A stretch of 5,294 bases of DNA from an uncultured Collinsella sp. (lineage in GTDB: Bacteria; Actinomycetota; Coriobacteriia; Coriobacteriales; Coriobacteriaceae): contig CAJLAN010000130.1 in the NCBI GenBank assembly GCA_905204635.1, positions 1 through 5,294 on the forward strand, read 5' to 3'. The translations under genes and the position numbers were made by a program. This document shows, one piece after another, positions 1-5,018 of this stretch. Position 1 is the stretch's first letter, and every line of letters starts with the position of its first letter. The notes beneath the pieces were generated by a model. That model did not search any database, was not told the origin of the DNA, and was given only the letters and a program-made list of their open reading frames with translations.

Positions 1-95
1 ACGGACTCGGGCGCCTCATCAACGGATTCATCTGGGATAAGTTCGGCTATCGCGTATGCCTCACCTGGATCGCCGTGGCCTTCGCCGCGGGCATG
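1..95 (+). pseudogene. Fragment of an MFS transporter gene, interrupted by the IS110 element
   Basis: Reading the plus strand in the frame that starts at base 3 gives GLGRLINGFIWDKFGYR (bases 3-53), followed by a hydrophobic run, VCLTWIAVAFAAGM (54-95). The G-x3-D-x2-G-x-R pattern is motif A of the major facilitator superfamily, the loop between TM2 and TM3 or between TM8 and TM9. The preceding GLGRLI..G resembles OxlT-like and other MFS carriers, and the hydrophobic run would be the start of the next membrane helix. The frame stays open to a stop at 222-224, but from about base 95 on it is only the antisense of the transposase. The gene therefore appears broken by the insertion, with the junction somewhere between about 60 and 95. 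The 5' part lies outside the window, and no continuation is visible beyond the far end of the element. The substrate cannot be named. The MFS call rests on fewer than 35 residues. Confidence 0.55.
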
Positions 96-1123
96 CCGCG
101 GGCGAGCATCTCCTCGCGCCGCCGCAGGAGCCGCTCGGACCCCTTCCTCCCGTGCATCCTTATCTCGAGGGGCACGCCCGTGTCCCTTGGCATGAGCTTC
201 GGCTGGGGCCGTGCCGCGGCGTAGCACCATGAACCCTCAACGGCCAGCTTCCTCACGAGCGCGTTGCCCGCACCGCTGATGCCTCCGAGCCGCACGGAGT
301 CGCCACTCGACCTCTGACTCGGCGCGAGGCCGAAATAGGCCGTGACCTGCCTTCCGGAACGGAACCTCGTGAAGTCGCCGACCTCGGCCGAGAAGGCTGC
401 GGCCAGCGCGAAGGCGCAGCCCTTGATCGACTGGAGGGCGGCCACCTCCGCGGCGATCGGGCTGGCATCCACGGCGGCCCTGTACTCGGAGAGCAGGTCC
501 GCCCGGGCCTCCGCCGCGGCCTCGACCTCGTTCCTCAGGGCGGCGAGCGTCCGAACCCCGCCATCGTCCTCCGGCCTGACCTTGTCGAGCCACCTCAGGA
601 AGTCGTAGGTCCAGTACTTCCTCGGGTTGCCGGCGGGCGTGGTGCCGCCGTAGACGAACCCCCGCTTTGCGAGGAAGGCGAGCAGCCGCTGCTTGGCGGG
701 CGCCAGGCGCGCGGTCGCCCCGTCGTAGGCGCCGGCGAGGTCCCTGATGCCTTCGACCTCGGGGGAGGGGACCCATACGGGGGAGATGTCGTGGGCGAGT
801 ATCGCCTTGGCCATCCTGGCGGCGTCGTTCCTGTCGTTCTTGGAGGCCGAGTCGGCGGCCGACCTGGGGATCTTCGAGACCGCGGCGACGACGCACTCGA
901 CGCCGAGCCCGGCGAGCTCCCTTTGCGGGGCGAAGCCGAGGGAGCCGCTCTCGTAGGCCGCGAGCGACGGCCCGGGGAACCCATCCATCCACCCGGCGAT
1001 CTCGCCCCAGGGGTTGCCGGGGAACCTCCTCGTCACGGCCTCGCCCGTCTCCGCGTCGAGCGCGCAGACGGTGGTGGACCTGAGGTGTACGTCCATTCCG
1101 AAGGCGGTAGAATATCTAGGCAC
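47..1123 (-). CDS. IS110-family DEDD transposase (bridge-RNA-guided recombinase type), C-terminus probably truncated
   Basis: The 358-residue protein has the two domains of IS110-family recombinases. The N-terminal RuvC-like DEDD domain shows Asp11 (GMDVH), Glu58 (AAYESG), and Asp97 and Asp100 (KNDRNDAARMAKA). The C-terminal Transposase_20 region (about 230-300) has QSIKG, then AYFGLAPSQRSSG (262-274, holding the likely catalytic serine), then GGISGAGN. Members of this family cut and rejoin DNA using a bridge RNA made from the element's own non-coding end. The start is GTG at 1121-1123, preceded by GGGAGG at 1129-1134 with a 5-base spacer. Relatives usually continue with a conserved basic helix after LLRRREEMLARG. 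Here the protein ends soon after, and its last 15 or so codons, including the TAG at 47-49, are antisense to an MFS-like reading frame. I infer that the native 3' end and right end of the element are lost or fused to target DNA. Family assignment is firm; present activity is doubtful. Confidence 0.9.
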   Translation of the reverse strand: MPRYSTAFGMDVHLRSTTVCALDAETGEAVTRRFPGNPWGEIAGWMDGFPGPSLAAYESGSLGFAPQRELAGLGVECVVAAVSKIPRSAADSASKNDRNDAARMAKAILAHDISPVWVPSPEVEGIRDLAGAYDGATARLAPAKQRLLAFLAKRGFVYGGTTPAGNPRKYWTYDFLRWLDKVRPEDDGGVRTLAALRNEVEAAAEARADLLSEYRAAVDASPIAAEVAALQSIKGCAFALAAAFSAEVGDFTRFRSGRQVTAYFGLAPSQRSSGDSVRLGGISGAGNALVRKLAVEGSWCYAAARPQPKLMPRDTGVPLEIRMHGRKGSERLLRRREEMLARGMPAAKATAIQVRHTR

Positions 1124-1134
1124 GGGAGCCTCCC
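1124..1134 (-). promoter_or_regulatory. Ribosome binding site inside a small inverted repeat before the transposase start
   Basis: On the minus strand GGGAGGCTCCC directly abuts the GTG start codon. GGGAGG (1129-1134) is a strong Shine-Dalgarno match at 5-base spacing. The 11 bases form GGGAG-G-CTCCC, an inverted repeat that covers the whole site. With a one-base centre it cannot close fully as RNA, but the DNA symmetry is exact. It may limit translation or simply be coincidence. Confidence 0.55.
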
Positions 1135-1271
1135 AACCTCGTTGCGGCGCGGCTGCGCCTCTGGCACTTCAACAACATTGTCGCAGCCCCGACCCGCGGT
1201 CACGAGCGGGGGCTCCTGTCGTTTCCGTGCCCCTGGATTGGGTCATAGTGTCTGTCGTTGCCAAAACAACG
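1124..1271 (-). mobile_element. Presumed left end of the IS110 element, candidate bridge RNA region
   Basis: In the IS110 group the bridge RNA is encoded in the non-coding end upstream of the transposase, which here is the minus strand to the right of 1123. The sequence shows a -10-like TATGAC (minus strand, within 1241-1250). It also has an imperfect hairpin at 1185-1214, with AGCCCC pairing GGGGCT plus an inner CGC/GCG, and a compact hairpin GGCGC-ggct-GCGCC at 1146-1159. The octamer CTGTCGTT occurs at 1216-1223 and 1252-1259. A short inverted repeat CGTTG-ccaaaa-CAACG lies at 1256-1271, near where the outer boundary may be. The boundary itself is not defined by the sequence and could lie further right, up to the palindromic repeats at about 1325. 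Target- and donor-binding loops cannot be assigned by eye. Confidence 0.5.
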
Positions 1272-1324
1272 GTGTTCCCTTGGCTGGCTTAAAGTGGCGC
1301 TTGTACCTGTGGCGTTGCCATCGC

Positions 1325-1338
1325 TGCCGAAGGCGGCA
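1325..1338. repeat. Short perfect hairpin TGCCG-AAGG-CGGCA
   Basis: TGCCG at 1325-1329 and CGGCA at 1334-1338 are exact reverse complements around the loop AAGG. The right arm runs into the first 27-bp GGCA...TGCC unit that begins at 1335, so it is probably part of the same palindromic element. No coding signal covers it. Confidence 0.5.
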
Positions 1339-1386
1339 CTTGGGGACGTTCCTTTTCTGCCGGCAGTTGGGGACACTCCTTGTGCC
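1335..1386. repeat. Two tandem GGCA...TGCC palindromic units with a shared TTGGGGAC core
   Basis: Unit 1 (1335-1361) opens with GGCAC, contains TTGGGGACGTTCCTT (1340-1354) and closes with TGCC. Unit 2 (1362-1386) opens with GGCAG, contains TTGGGGACACTCCTT (1367-1381) and closes with GTGCC. The 15-base cores match at 13 positions and are exactly 27 bases apart. The junction of the two units is the perfect palindrome CTGCCGGCAG (1357-1366), and GGCAC (1335-1339) is the inverse of GTGCC (1382-1386). Short GGGGAC-type palindromes of this sort are often dispersed intergenic elements of REP type, sometimes mobilised by Y1 (RAYT) transposases. That parallel is from memory and unproven here, and no such transposase gene is in the window. 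Confidence 0.6.
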
Positions 1387-1406
1387 AGCGTTGCATCGAG
1401 TGCTTG

Positions 1407-1576
1407 GGAAACCGCGACCCGGTTTTTGGCCGAATAGTGGGTCGAATTTTCCGGATGGGGTGGGTTGCGGAAAGTGCGACCCGGAATATTGCTCTGAAAC
1501 GGGATGCGGTTTCCCTGATGTGCCTCAAACGGAAAGCGCATCCCATTCCGGAGCTCCAAAACGGGATGCGCTTTCC
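1407..1576. repeat. Alternating inverted array: six 15-bp motifs at exact 31-bp period (BIME-like)
   Basis: A motif of the form GGAAA-N3-C-N2-CCC-(G/A) occurs at 1407 (+), 1438 (-), 1469 (+), 1500 (-), 1531 (+) and 1562 (-). Every start is 31 bases after the previous one, and orientation flips each time. The six versions, read on their own strands, are GGAAACCGCGACCCG, GGAAAATTCGACCCA, GGAAAGTGCGACCCG, GGAAACCGCATCCCG, GGAAAGCGCATCCCA and GGAAAGCGCATCCCG. The first three carry GA at positions 10-11 and the last three AT. The second is the weakest match. The 16-base spacers differ, although the minus-oriented copies at 1500 and 1562 also share the nine bases upstream (24-base units at 1491-1514 and 1553-1576, 21 of 24 identical). 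The layout is that of BIMEs, clusters of REP sequences in alternating orientation. It lies just beyond the stop codon of the phosphatase gene, where such clusters often affect mRNA ends. It is not a CRISPR array. Confidence 0.75.
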
Positions 1577-1577
1577 G
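1530..1577 (-). terminator. 48-bp near-palindrome; possible 3' end structure of the phosphatase transcript
   Basis: Bases 1530-1553 and 1554-1577 are inverse copies over 24 positions, with three mismatches (1545/1562, 1548/1559, 1549/1558). The centre is GGAGCTCC (1550-1557). All three mismatches become G-U pairs in minus-strand RNA, so the phosphatase transcript could fold here into an almost uninterrupted hairpin. Only three U residues follow it on that strand, so a classical intrinsic terminator is doubtful. A stabilising or processing structure, or a protein-binding palindrome, fits equally well. Confidence 0.4.
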
Positions 1578-1591
1578 CGCGGAAGAATTGT

Positions 1592-1601
1592 CGCAGCTGC
1601 G
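1592..1601. repeat. 10-bp palindrome CGCAGCTGCG beyond the phosphatase stop
   Basis: A perfect 10-base palindrome lies 18 bases past the phosphatase stop codon. It has no loop and no following T-run on the minus strand, so I do not call it a terminator. It partly overlaps ATTGTCGCAGC (1587-1597), which recurs at 1177-1187 in the presumed left end of the IS element. Confidence 0.3.
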
Positions 1602-1618
1602 TTAAGCAGTGTCGCTCG

Positions 1619-2287
1619 TTACTCGCCCAGGATTAGCGCTGCGAGCTCGCCCTGGGTGTCCACCACGTAGTCGGCGCCGGCGGCCTCCAGCTCTGCACGG
1701 CCGCGGAAACCCCAGCTGACGCCCGCGCTCTTAAGGCCGGCGTTGTGACCGGTCAGAACATCGACATTGGAATCGCCCACATAGAGCGTGGTCGCCGGAT
1801 CGGCGCCTAGCTCTTCCATCACATGCAGCGTAACAGGCGCCTCGGGCTTGGGGGGAAACGCATCGATGCGGCCCTGCACCAGCGCAAAGCGCTCGGAACC
1901 AAAATACTTCTCGATAAGCGGAGCCGCCGAGACGTGGTCCTTGTTAGTGAGCACGGCAAGCTGCACGCCCGCGGCGCGCAGGCGGTCGAGCATCTCGATC
2001 GTACCGGCATAGGGGGCGGTGTGGTCCTCCTTGTGCTCGCCGTAGTAAGCCCTAAACTCGGCAAGCGTTTGCTCAAACATACGGCTGTCGCCCGCATACT
2101 CGGCAGGCATAAAGCGCTCAACCAGCTTGAGCATGCCGTTTCCCACCTTGTAGCGGTACTCGTCAACGGCAAACGTGGGCCAGCCGTGCGCCTCGCAGGT
2201 ATGGTTGCCGGCGGCCGCCAGGTCCTCGAGCGTGTTGAGGATGGTGCCGTCCAGGTCAAAGATCACATGGGAAAAAGCTGCTGCCAT
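1619..2287 (-). CDS. gph: HAD-superfamily phosphatase, phosphoglycolate phosphatase-like
   Basis: A 222-residue cytosolic HAD hydrolase. Motif I is FDLDGT with nucleophile Asp11 and acid/base Asp13. Motif II is VLTNKD with Thr114, motif III Lys147 in PPKPEA, and motif IV GDSNVD with Asp172 and Asp176. Residues 16-90 form the helical cap typical of the Gph/PGMB type. The likely reaction is dephosphorylation of 2-phosphoglycolate or a similar small phosphate ester, but HAD substrates cannot be read from motifs, so the symbol is tentative. I chose the ATG at 2285-2287 because AGGAG sits 5 bases upstream (2293-2297) and FDLDGT falls at its normal distance from the N-terminus. An upstream in-frame ATG at 2348-2350 would add 21 residues unlike the family and has no ribosome binding site. 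The gene follows hypE by 105 bases on the same strand and may be read from the hyp transcript or its own promoter. A functional link to hydrogenase maturation is not evident. Confidence 0.85.
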   Translation of the reverse strand: MAAAFSHVIFDLDGTILNTLEDLAAAGNHTCEAHGWPTFAVDEYRYKVGNGMLKLVERFMPAEYAGDSRMFEQTLAEFRAYYGEHKEDHTAPYAGTIEMLDRLRAAGVQLAVLTNKDHVSAAPLIEKYFGSERFALVQGRIDAFPPKPEAPVTLHVMEELGADPATTLYVGDSNVDVLTGHNAGLKSAGVSWGFRGRAELEAAGADYVVDTQGELAALILGE

Positions 2288-2392
2288 GGGTGCTCCTGCC
2301 GCTTGAGTTGTAAAACGCACCCCATGATACTGGGCATGCGTGTCGGGCATGTTTGGAATCTGAATATCTTTAATAGCCCTGAGCCTTTGTCG
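2288..2392 (-). other. hypE-phosphatase intergenic gap with small hairpins
   Basis: The gap holds CCCA-tgatac-TGGG (2321-2334 region) and two direct copies of GGGCATG close together (2334-2350). On the minus strand there is a TATCAT that could act as a -10 box, but no convincing -35 box at the right spacing. There is no T-run after a hairpin, so I see no clear terminator after hypE. Confidence 0.25.
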
Positions 2393-3427
2393 TTAGCAAA
2401 TTCTCGGCAGCTGCTCTCCTACGAGCATGTCGAGGATGCGGGTCGAACCCCAGCCGGTGCGCACGCGCACGGCGGGGCGGGCGCCCTCGGCAAGTGGCAG
2501 CACGCGGCCGACGATGGCGGCATTCTCGCCGTAGCGGGCGGCGCGCATGGCGCTCAGCGCGGCATCGGCTTGCTCGGCCGGCACGACGGCAACCATCTTG
2601 CCCTCGTTTGCCACCTGCAGCACATCGTAGCCGAGCATCTCGCAGGCCGCCTGCACGTCGGGGCGCACGGGCACATCGTCCTCGTCGATCTCCATGGCAA
2701 CGCCGCTGGCCTGCGCAAACTCGTTGAGCGTCGAGGCCAGGCCACCGCGCGTGGGGTCGCGGAAGCAGCGTGTGTCGGGTGCTGCGGAAAGCACATCGGC
2801 AATCAGGTGGTTGAGCGGCGCGGCGTCGCTTTCGAGGGTGCTCGAAAACGCCAGACCCTCGCGTTGGCTCATGATGGCGATGCCGTGGTCGCCCAGTGTA
2901 CCCGAGACCAGGATGACATCGCCAGGCTGGCAGTTTGCGCCACTGAGCGCCACACCCGCGGGCACTTCGCCCACGCCGGCGGTATTGATGTAGACGCCGT
3001 CGGCCCCGCCGCGCTCAACCACTTTGGTGTCGCCGGTGATGATCGCCACGCCCGCTTCGCGCGCCGTCTCGGCCATGGTCTGCACAATCTGACGCAGCTT
3101 GTCCATGGGATAGCCTTCTTCGAGGATAAAGCCGCACGACAGGTAGCGCACGTTGGCGCCCGAGGTCGCGACGTCGTTGACGGTTCCACACACGGCGAGG
3201 CGGCCGATGTTGCCACCGGGGAAGAACTGCGGCGAGACTACAAAGCTGTCGGTCGACATGGCGATGCGCCCGCTCGCGGGCAGCGCGGCGACGCCGGCAT
3301 CGTTGCCTTCGAGCAGCTCGGGCGAACCAAAGGCATCTAAAAAGACCTCATCGATGATGCGTTTCATCATCTGGCCGCCGGAGCCGTGACCCAGCAGGAC
3401 GGTGCTATCGGTAACGCTATGGGACAT
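2393..3427 (-). CDS. hypE: Hydrogenase maturation protein HypE (carbamoyl dehydratase)
   Basis: A protein of 344 residues, the usual HypE length, ending in the diagnostic PRIC tail. Cys344 accepts the carbamoyl group from HypF. HypE then uses ATP to dehydrate it to a protein thiocyanate, which donates the CN ligands of the [NiFe] active site through HypC-HypD. It has the PurM/SelD-like ATP-binding fold: LLGHGSGGQMMKRII near the N-terminus (metal/ATP loop), NDAGV, then DSFVVSPQFFPGGNIGRLAV, GTVNDVATSGA and ITGDTKVVERG, with CFRDPTRGGLASTLNE opening the C-terminal domain. The start is ATG at 3425-3427 with GGAG 8 bases upstream (3436-3439). It lies 84 bases after hypD, a gap holding a strong hairpin that might alter the HypE to HypD ratio. 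All key residues are intact. Confidence 0.97.
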   Translation of the reverse strand: MSHSVTDSTVLLGHGSGGQMMKRIIDEVFLDAFGSPELLEGNDAGVAALPASGRIAMSTDSFVVSPQFFPGGNIGRLAVCGTVNDVATSGANVRYLSCGFILEEGYPMDKLRQIVQTMAETAREAGVAIITGDTKVVERGGADGVYINTAGVGEVPAGVALSGANCQPGDVILVSGTLGDHGIAIMSQREGLAFSSTLESDAAPLNHLIADVLSAAPDTRCFRDPTRGGLASTLNEFAQASGVAMEIDEDDVPVRPDVQAACEMLGYDVLQVANEGKMVAVVPAEQADAALSAMRAARYGENAAIVGRVLPLAEGARPAVRVRTGWGSTRILDMLVGEQLPRIC

Positions 3428-3480
3428 ATCGAAAACTCCAATCGTGGGTGGAATTATATGGGTGAGGCGCAGCGTCGACT

Positions 3481-3509
3481 GGTTCGCCGTTCGTTAGAAC
3501 GGCGGAACC
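3481..3509 (-). promoter_or_regulatory. Strong hairpin between hypD and hypE
   Basis: GGTTCGCCGTTC (3481-3492) pairs with GAACGGCGGAACC (3497-3509) around the loop GTTA, giving 12 base pairs with one bulged base. It begins only two bases after the hypD stop codon on the transcript. No U-run follows, so it is unlikely to be a full intrinsic terminator. A role in mRNA processing, 3' protection of hypCD or partial attenuation before hypE would fit. Confidence 0.6.
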
Positions 3510-3511
3510 TA

Positions 3512-4624
3512 TTAGCCTCGGTAGCGGAAATATGCTGCGCAGCTGCCCTCGGAGCTCACCATGCAGGGGCCGACGGGATGCTCGGGCGTACAAGCGTGGC
3601 CGAACAGGGGGCAGCTGCTCGGCGTAATGGCCCCGCGCAGCACGTCGCCGCAGCGGCACCCGCGCGGCTCAACCGTCGGCTCAACGGGCACGTCAAAGCG
3701 AACGCGGGCATCAAAGCGCGAGAACTCGGGGCGGATGGAAAGGCCCGAGTTGGCAATCGGCCCCAGCCCGCGCCATGTGGTATCGCACGGCTCAAATACC
3801 TGCTCGACCAGCTGGCGCGCCACAGGATTGCCGTCGGCATTGACGCCGCGACGGTATGCGTTGTCGATCGCGGGTTGCCCCTCAACAACCATCTGGACCA
3901 GCATGCAGATACCCTGCAAGATGTCGACCGGCTCAAATCCCGTTACCACGCCTGGAGTCTTAAACTCGTCGACCAAAAAGCCAAAGGGGGCCAAGCCCGT
4001 GATGGTGGCGACGTGGCCCGGCAGGATAAAGCCGTCGATGGCGGTCTCGGGGTCGTTGGCGATGGCGCGCAACGCCGGCGGCGTGGTCTTGTGGGCGCAA
4101 TAGACCGAGAAATTCAAAAGCCCGCGCGCCTCGGCCTCCAAGATGGCGGCGGCGATGGTGGGCGTCGTAGTCTCAAAGCCCACGCCCATAAAAATGACCG
4201 GGCGATCGGGGTTTTGCTCGGCAATGTCGAGCGCGTCGAGCGGGGAATAGACGATGCGGATGTCGCGTCCTGCCGCCTTTTGCGCAGCGAGCGAGGTGGA
4301 TGATCCGGGCACGCGCATCATGTCGCCAAAGGTGGTGATGATGGCTCCGTCTATGTTGGCGAGCGCGATTGCGTGGTCGATGTCGCGGTTGGCGGTGACG
4401 CAGACGGGGCAGCCCGGGCCGCTCAGCAGCTTGAGCCCGGCCGGCATAATGGAGCGAAAGCCATAGCGCCCGATGCTCACGGTATGCGTGCCGCAGACTT
4501 CCATAAGGTTGATGGCGCGGTCGCCGACAAGCTCATGAATGCGCTCGATGAGCTCGCGAGCCAGCTTGGGATCGCGGAATGCCGAGAAATCGATACCGGA
4601 GCGCGCCGGCTGCTCGGCCGCCAC
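3512..4624 (-). CDS. hypD: Hydrogenase maturation protein HypD (iron-sulfur scaffold)
   Basis: A protein of 370 residues, typical for HypD, the [4Fe-4S] protein that with HypC forms the scaffold on which Fe(CN)2CO is built. Conserved elements in order are MEVCGTHT (Cys44), GPGCPVCVT (Cys72, Cys75), FMGVGFETTTP, AHKTTPPA, GFILPGHV and GFEPVDILQGI. The C-terminal cysteine-rich segment CRCGDVLRG...CPLFG..C...GPCMVSSEGSCAAYFRY contains the cluster ligands. The start is GTG at 4622-4624, sharing its first G with the hypC stop TAG (TAGTG). GAGG at 4632-4635, inside the hypC coding end, lies 7 bases upstream. This overlap implies translational coupling and near equal synthesis of the two partners. 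No defect is seen. Confidence 0.97.
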   Translation of the reverse strand: MAAEQPARSGIDFSAFRDPKLARELIERIHELVGDRAINLMEVCGTHTVSIGRYGFRSIMPAGLKLLSGPGCPVCVTANRDIDHAIALANIDGAIITTFGDMMRVPGSSTSLAAQKAAGRDIRIVYSPLDALDIAEQNPDRPVIFMGVGFETTTPTIAAAILEAEARGLLNFSVYCAHKTTPPALRAIANDPETAIDGFILPGHVATITGLAPFGFLVDEFKTPGVVTGFEPVDILQGICMLVQMVVEGQPAIDNAYRRGVNADGNPVARQLVEQVFEPCDTTWRGLGPIANSGLSIRPEFSRFDARVRFDVPVEPTVEPRGCRCGDVLRGAITPSSCPLFGHACTPEHPVGPCMVSSEGSCAAYFRYRG

Positions 4625-4884
4625 TAGTATGCCTCGGCGGGGTTGGTGGCAAGCTGGTCTTCTTCGACCAGCTCGGACATGGCATTAACAAGCTCGAGCG
4701 TCTCTTGCGCTTCCTGCTCGTCGACAATCTGGATGCCAAAGCCGGCGTGCACGAGAACATAGTCTCCTACCTGCGCCGTCGGCACGAGTCTCAGCGAAAC
4801 AGGGCGCTCGATGCCCATCATGTCGACGGTGGCCTTGAGGTCATCGTCGCGTTTGACTACTTTACCGGGAACGGCAAGGCACAT
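4624..4884 (-). CDS. hypC: Hydrogenase maturation chaperone HypC
   Basis: A small HypC/HupF-family protein of 86 residues. It begins MCLAVPGKV, in which Cys2 (after removal of Met1) binds the iron being decorated and contacts HypD. It continues with the OB-like beta core (VGDYVLVHAGFGIQIVDEQEAQETLEL), and its C-terminal acidic helix matches the family. HypC carries iron with its CO and CN ligands between HypD and the hydrogenase large-subunit precursor. The ATG at 4882-4884 is preceded by AGAGGA (4890-4895) at good spacing. It ends by one-base overlap with hypD and is separated from hypF by 134 bases that hold palindromes, so hypC might have its own regulation or promoter. Confidence 0.96.
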   Translation of the reverse strand: MCLAVPGKVVKRDDDLKATVDMMGIERPVSLRLVPTAQVGDYVLVHAGFGIQIVDEQEAQETLELVNAMSELVEEDQLATNPAEAY

Positions 4885-5018
4885 AATGTTCCTCTTTTAT
4901 ACGCTTTGCGCTGGATGGGCGCTTAATAATCCATCAGTTGATGGTAGCGCTCGCGGGGTTCGCGGGCAAACGCGTTACGCCTGTGAGACGGTTGGGCACA
5001 GCGGCGTGTGAGGGCGAG
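4885..5018 (-). promoter_or_regulatory. hypF-hypC gap with a palindrome and competing stems
   Basis: The perfect inverted repeat CCATCA-GT-TGATGG lies at 4931-4944, about 47 bases before hypC. On the minus strand its GATGG arm could instead pair with CCATC a dozen bases downstream, so two hairpins exclude each other. Candidate promoter boxes TTGCCC and TACCAT at 17-base spacing, and a TATAAA just before the ribosome binding site, are weak by themselves. The gap is wider than expected for hypF and hypC in one tight operon. Whether it is an operator, an attenuator or neutral is open. Confidence 0.35.

Noticed and set aside
237..992. Second minus-strand open frame of 251 codons inside the transposase gene
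   Set aside because: A frame-shifted shadow of the transposase, dominated by Arg and Gly. The IS110 motifs are in the other frame.
1409..1427. Intrinsic terminator AAACCG-CGACC-CGGTTTTT on the plus strand
   Set aside because: The stem is only six pairs and no plus-strand gene precedes it. It is explained as motif copy 1 with its flank.
1407..1576. CRISPR array, suggested by about 31-base periodicity
   Set aside because: The repeated part is only 15 bases, spacers are 16 bases, and orientation alternates with every copy. No cas gene is near. CRISPR repeats are longer and all in one direction.
1200..1670. Several overlapping small open frames on both strands of the repeat block
   Set aside because: They translate the palindromic repeats, so similar peptides arise from inverse copies. 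None has a good ribosome binding site or a recognisable domain.
2288..2350. Longer N-terminus for the phosphatase from the ATG at 2348-2350
   Set aside because: There is no ribosome binding site before it, and the 21 extra residues precede the normal family N-terminus. The ATG at 2285-2287 has AGGAG at correct spacing.
1823..3340. Long open frame of 505 codons on the plus strand
   Set aside because: It lies antisense to hypE and the phosphatase, both of which have full catalytic motifs. Its product is rich in Gly, Ala, Arg and His with no recognisable domain, as expected for a GC-rich shadow frame.
3386..4303. Open frame of 305 codons on the plus strand
   Set aside because: Antisense to hypD, with low-complexity composition and no family features. 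HypD on the other strand is unmistakable.
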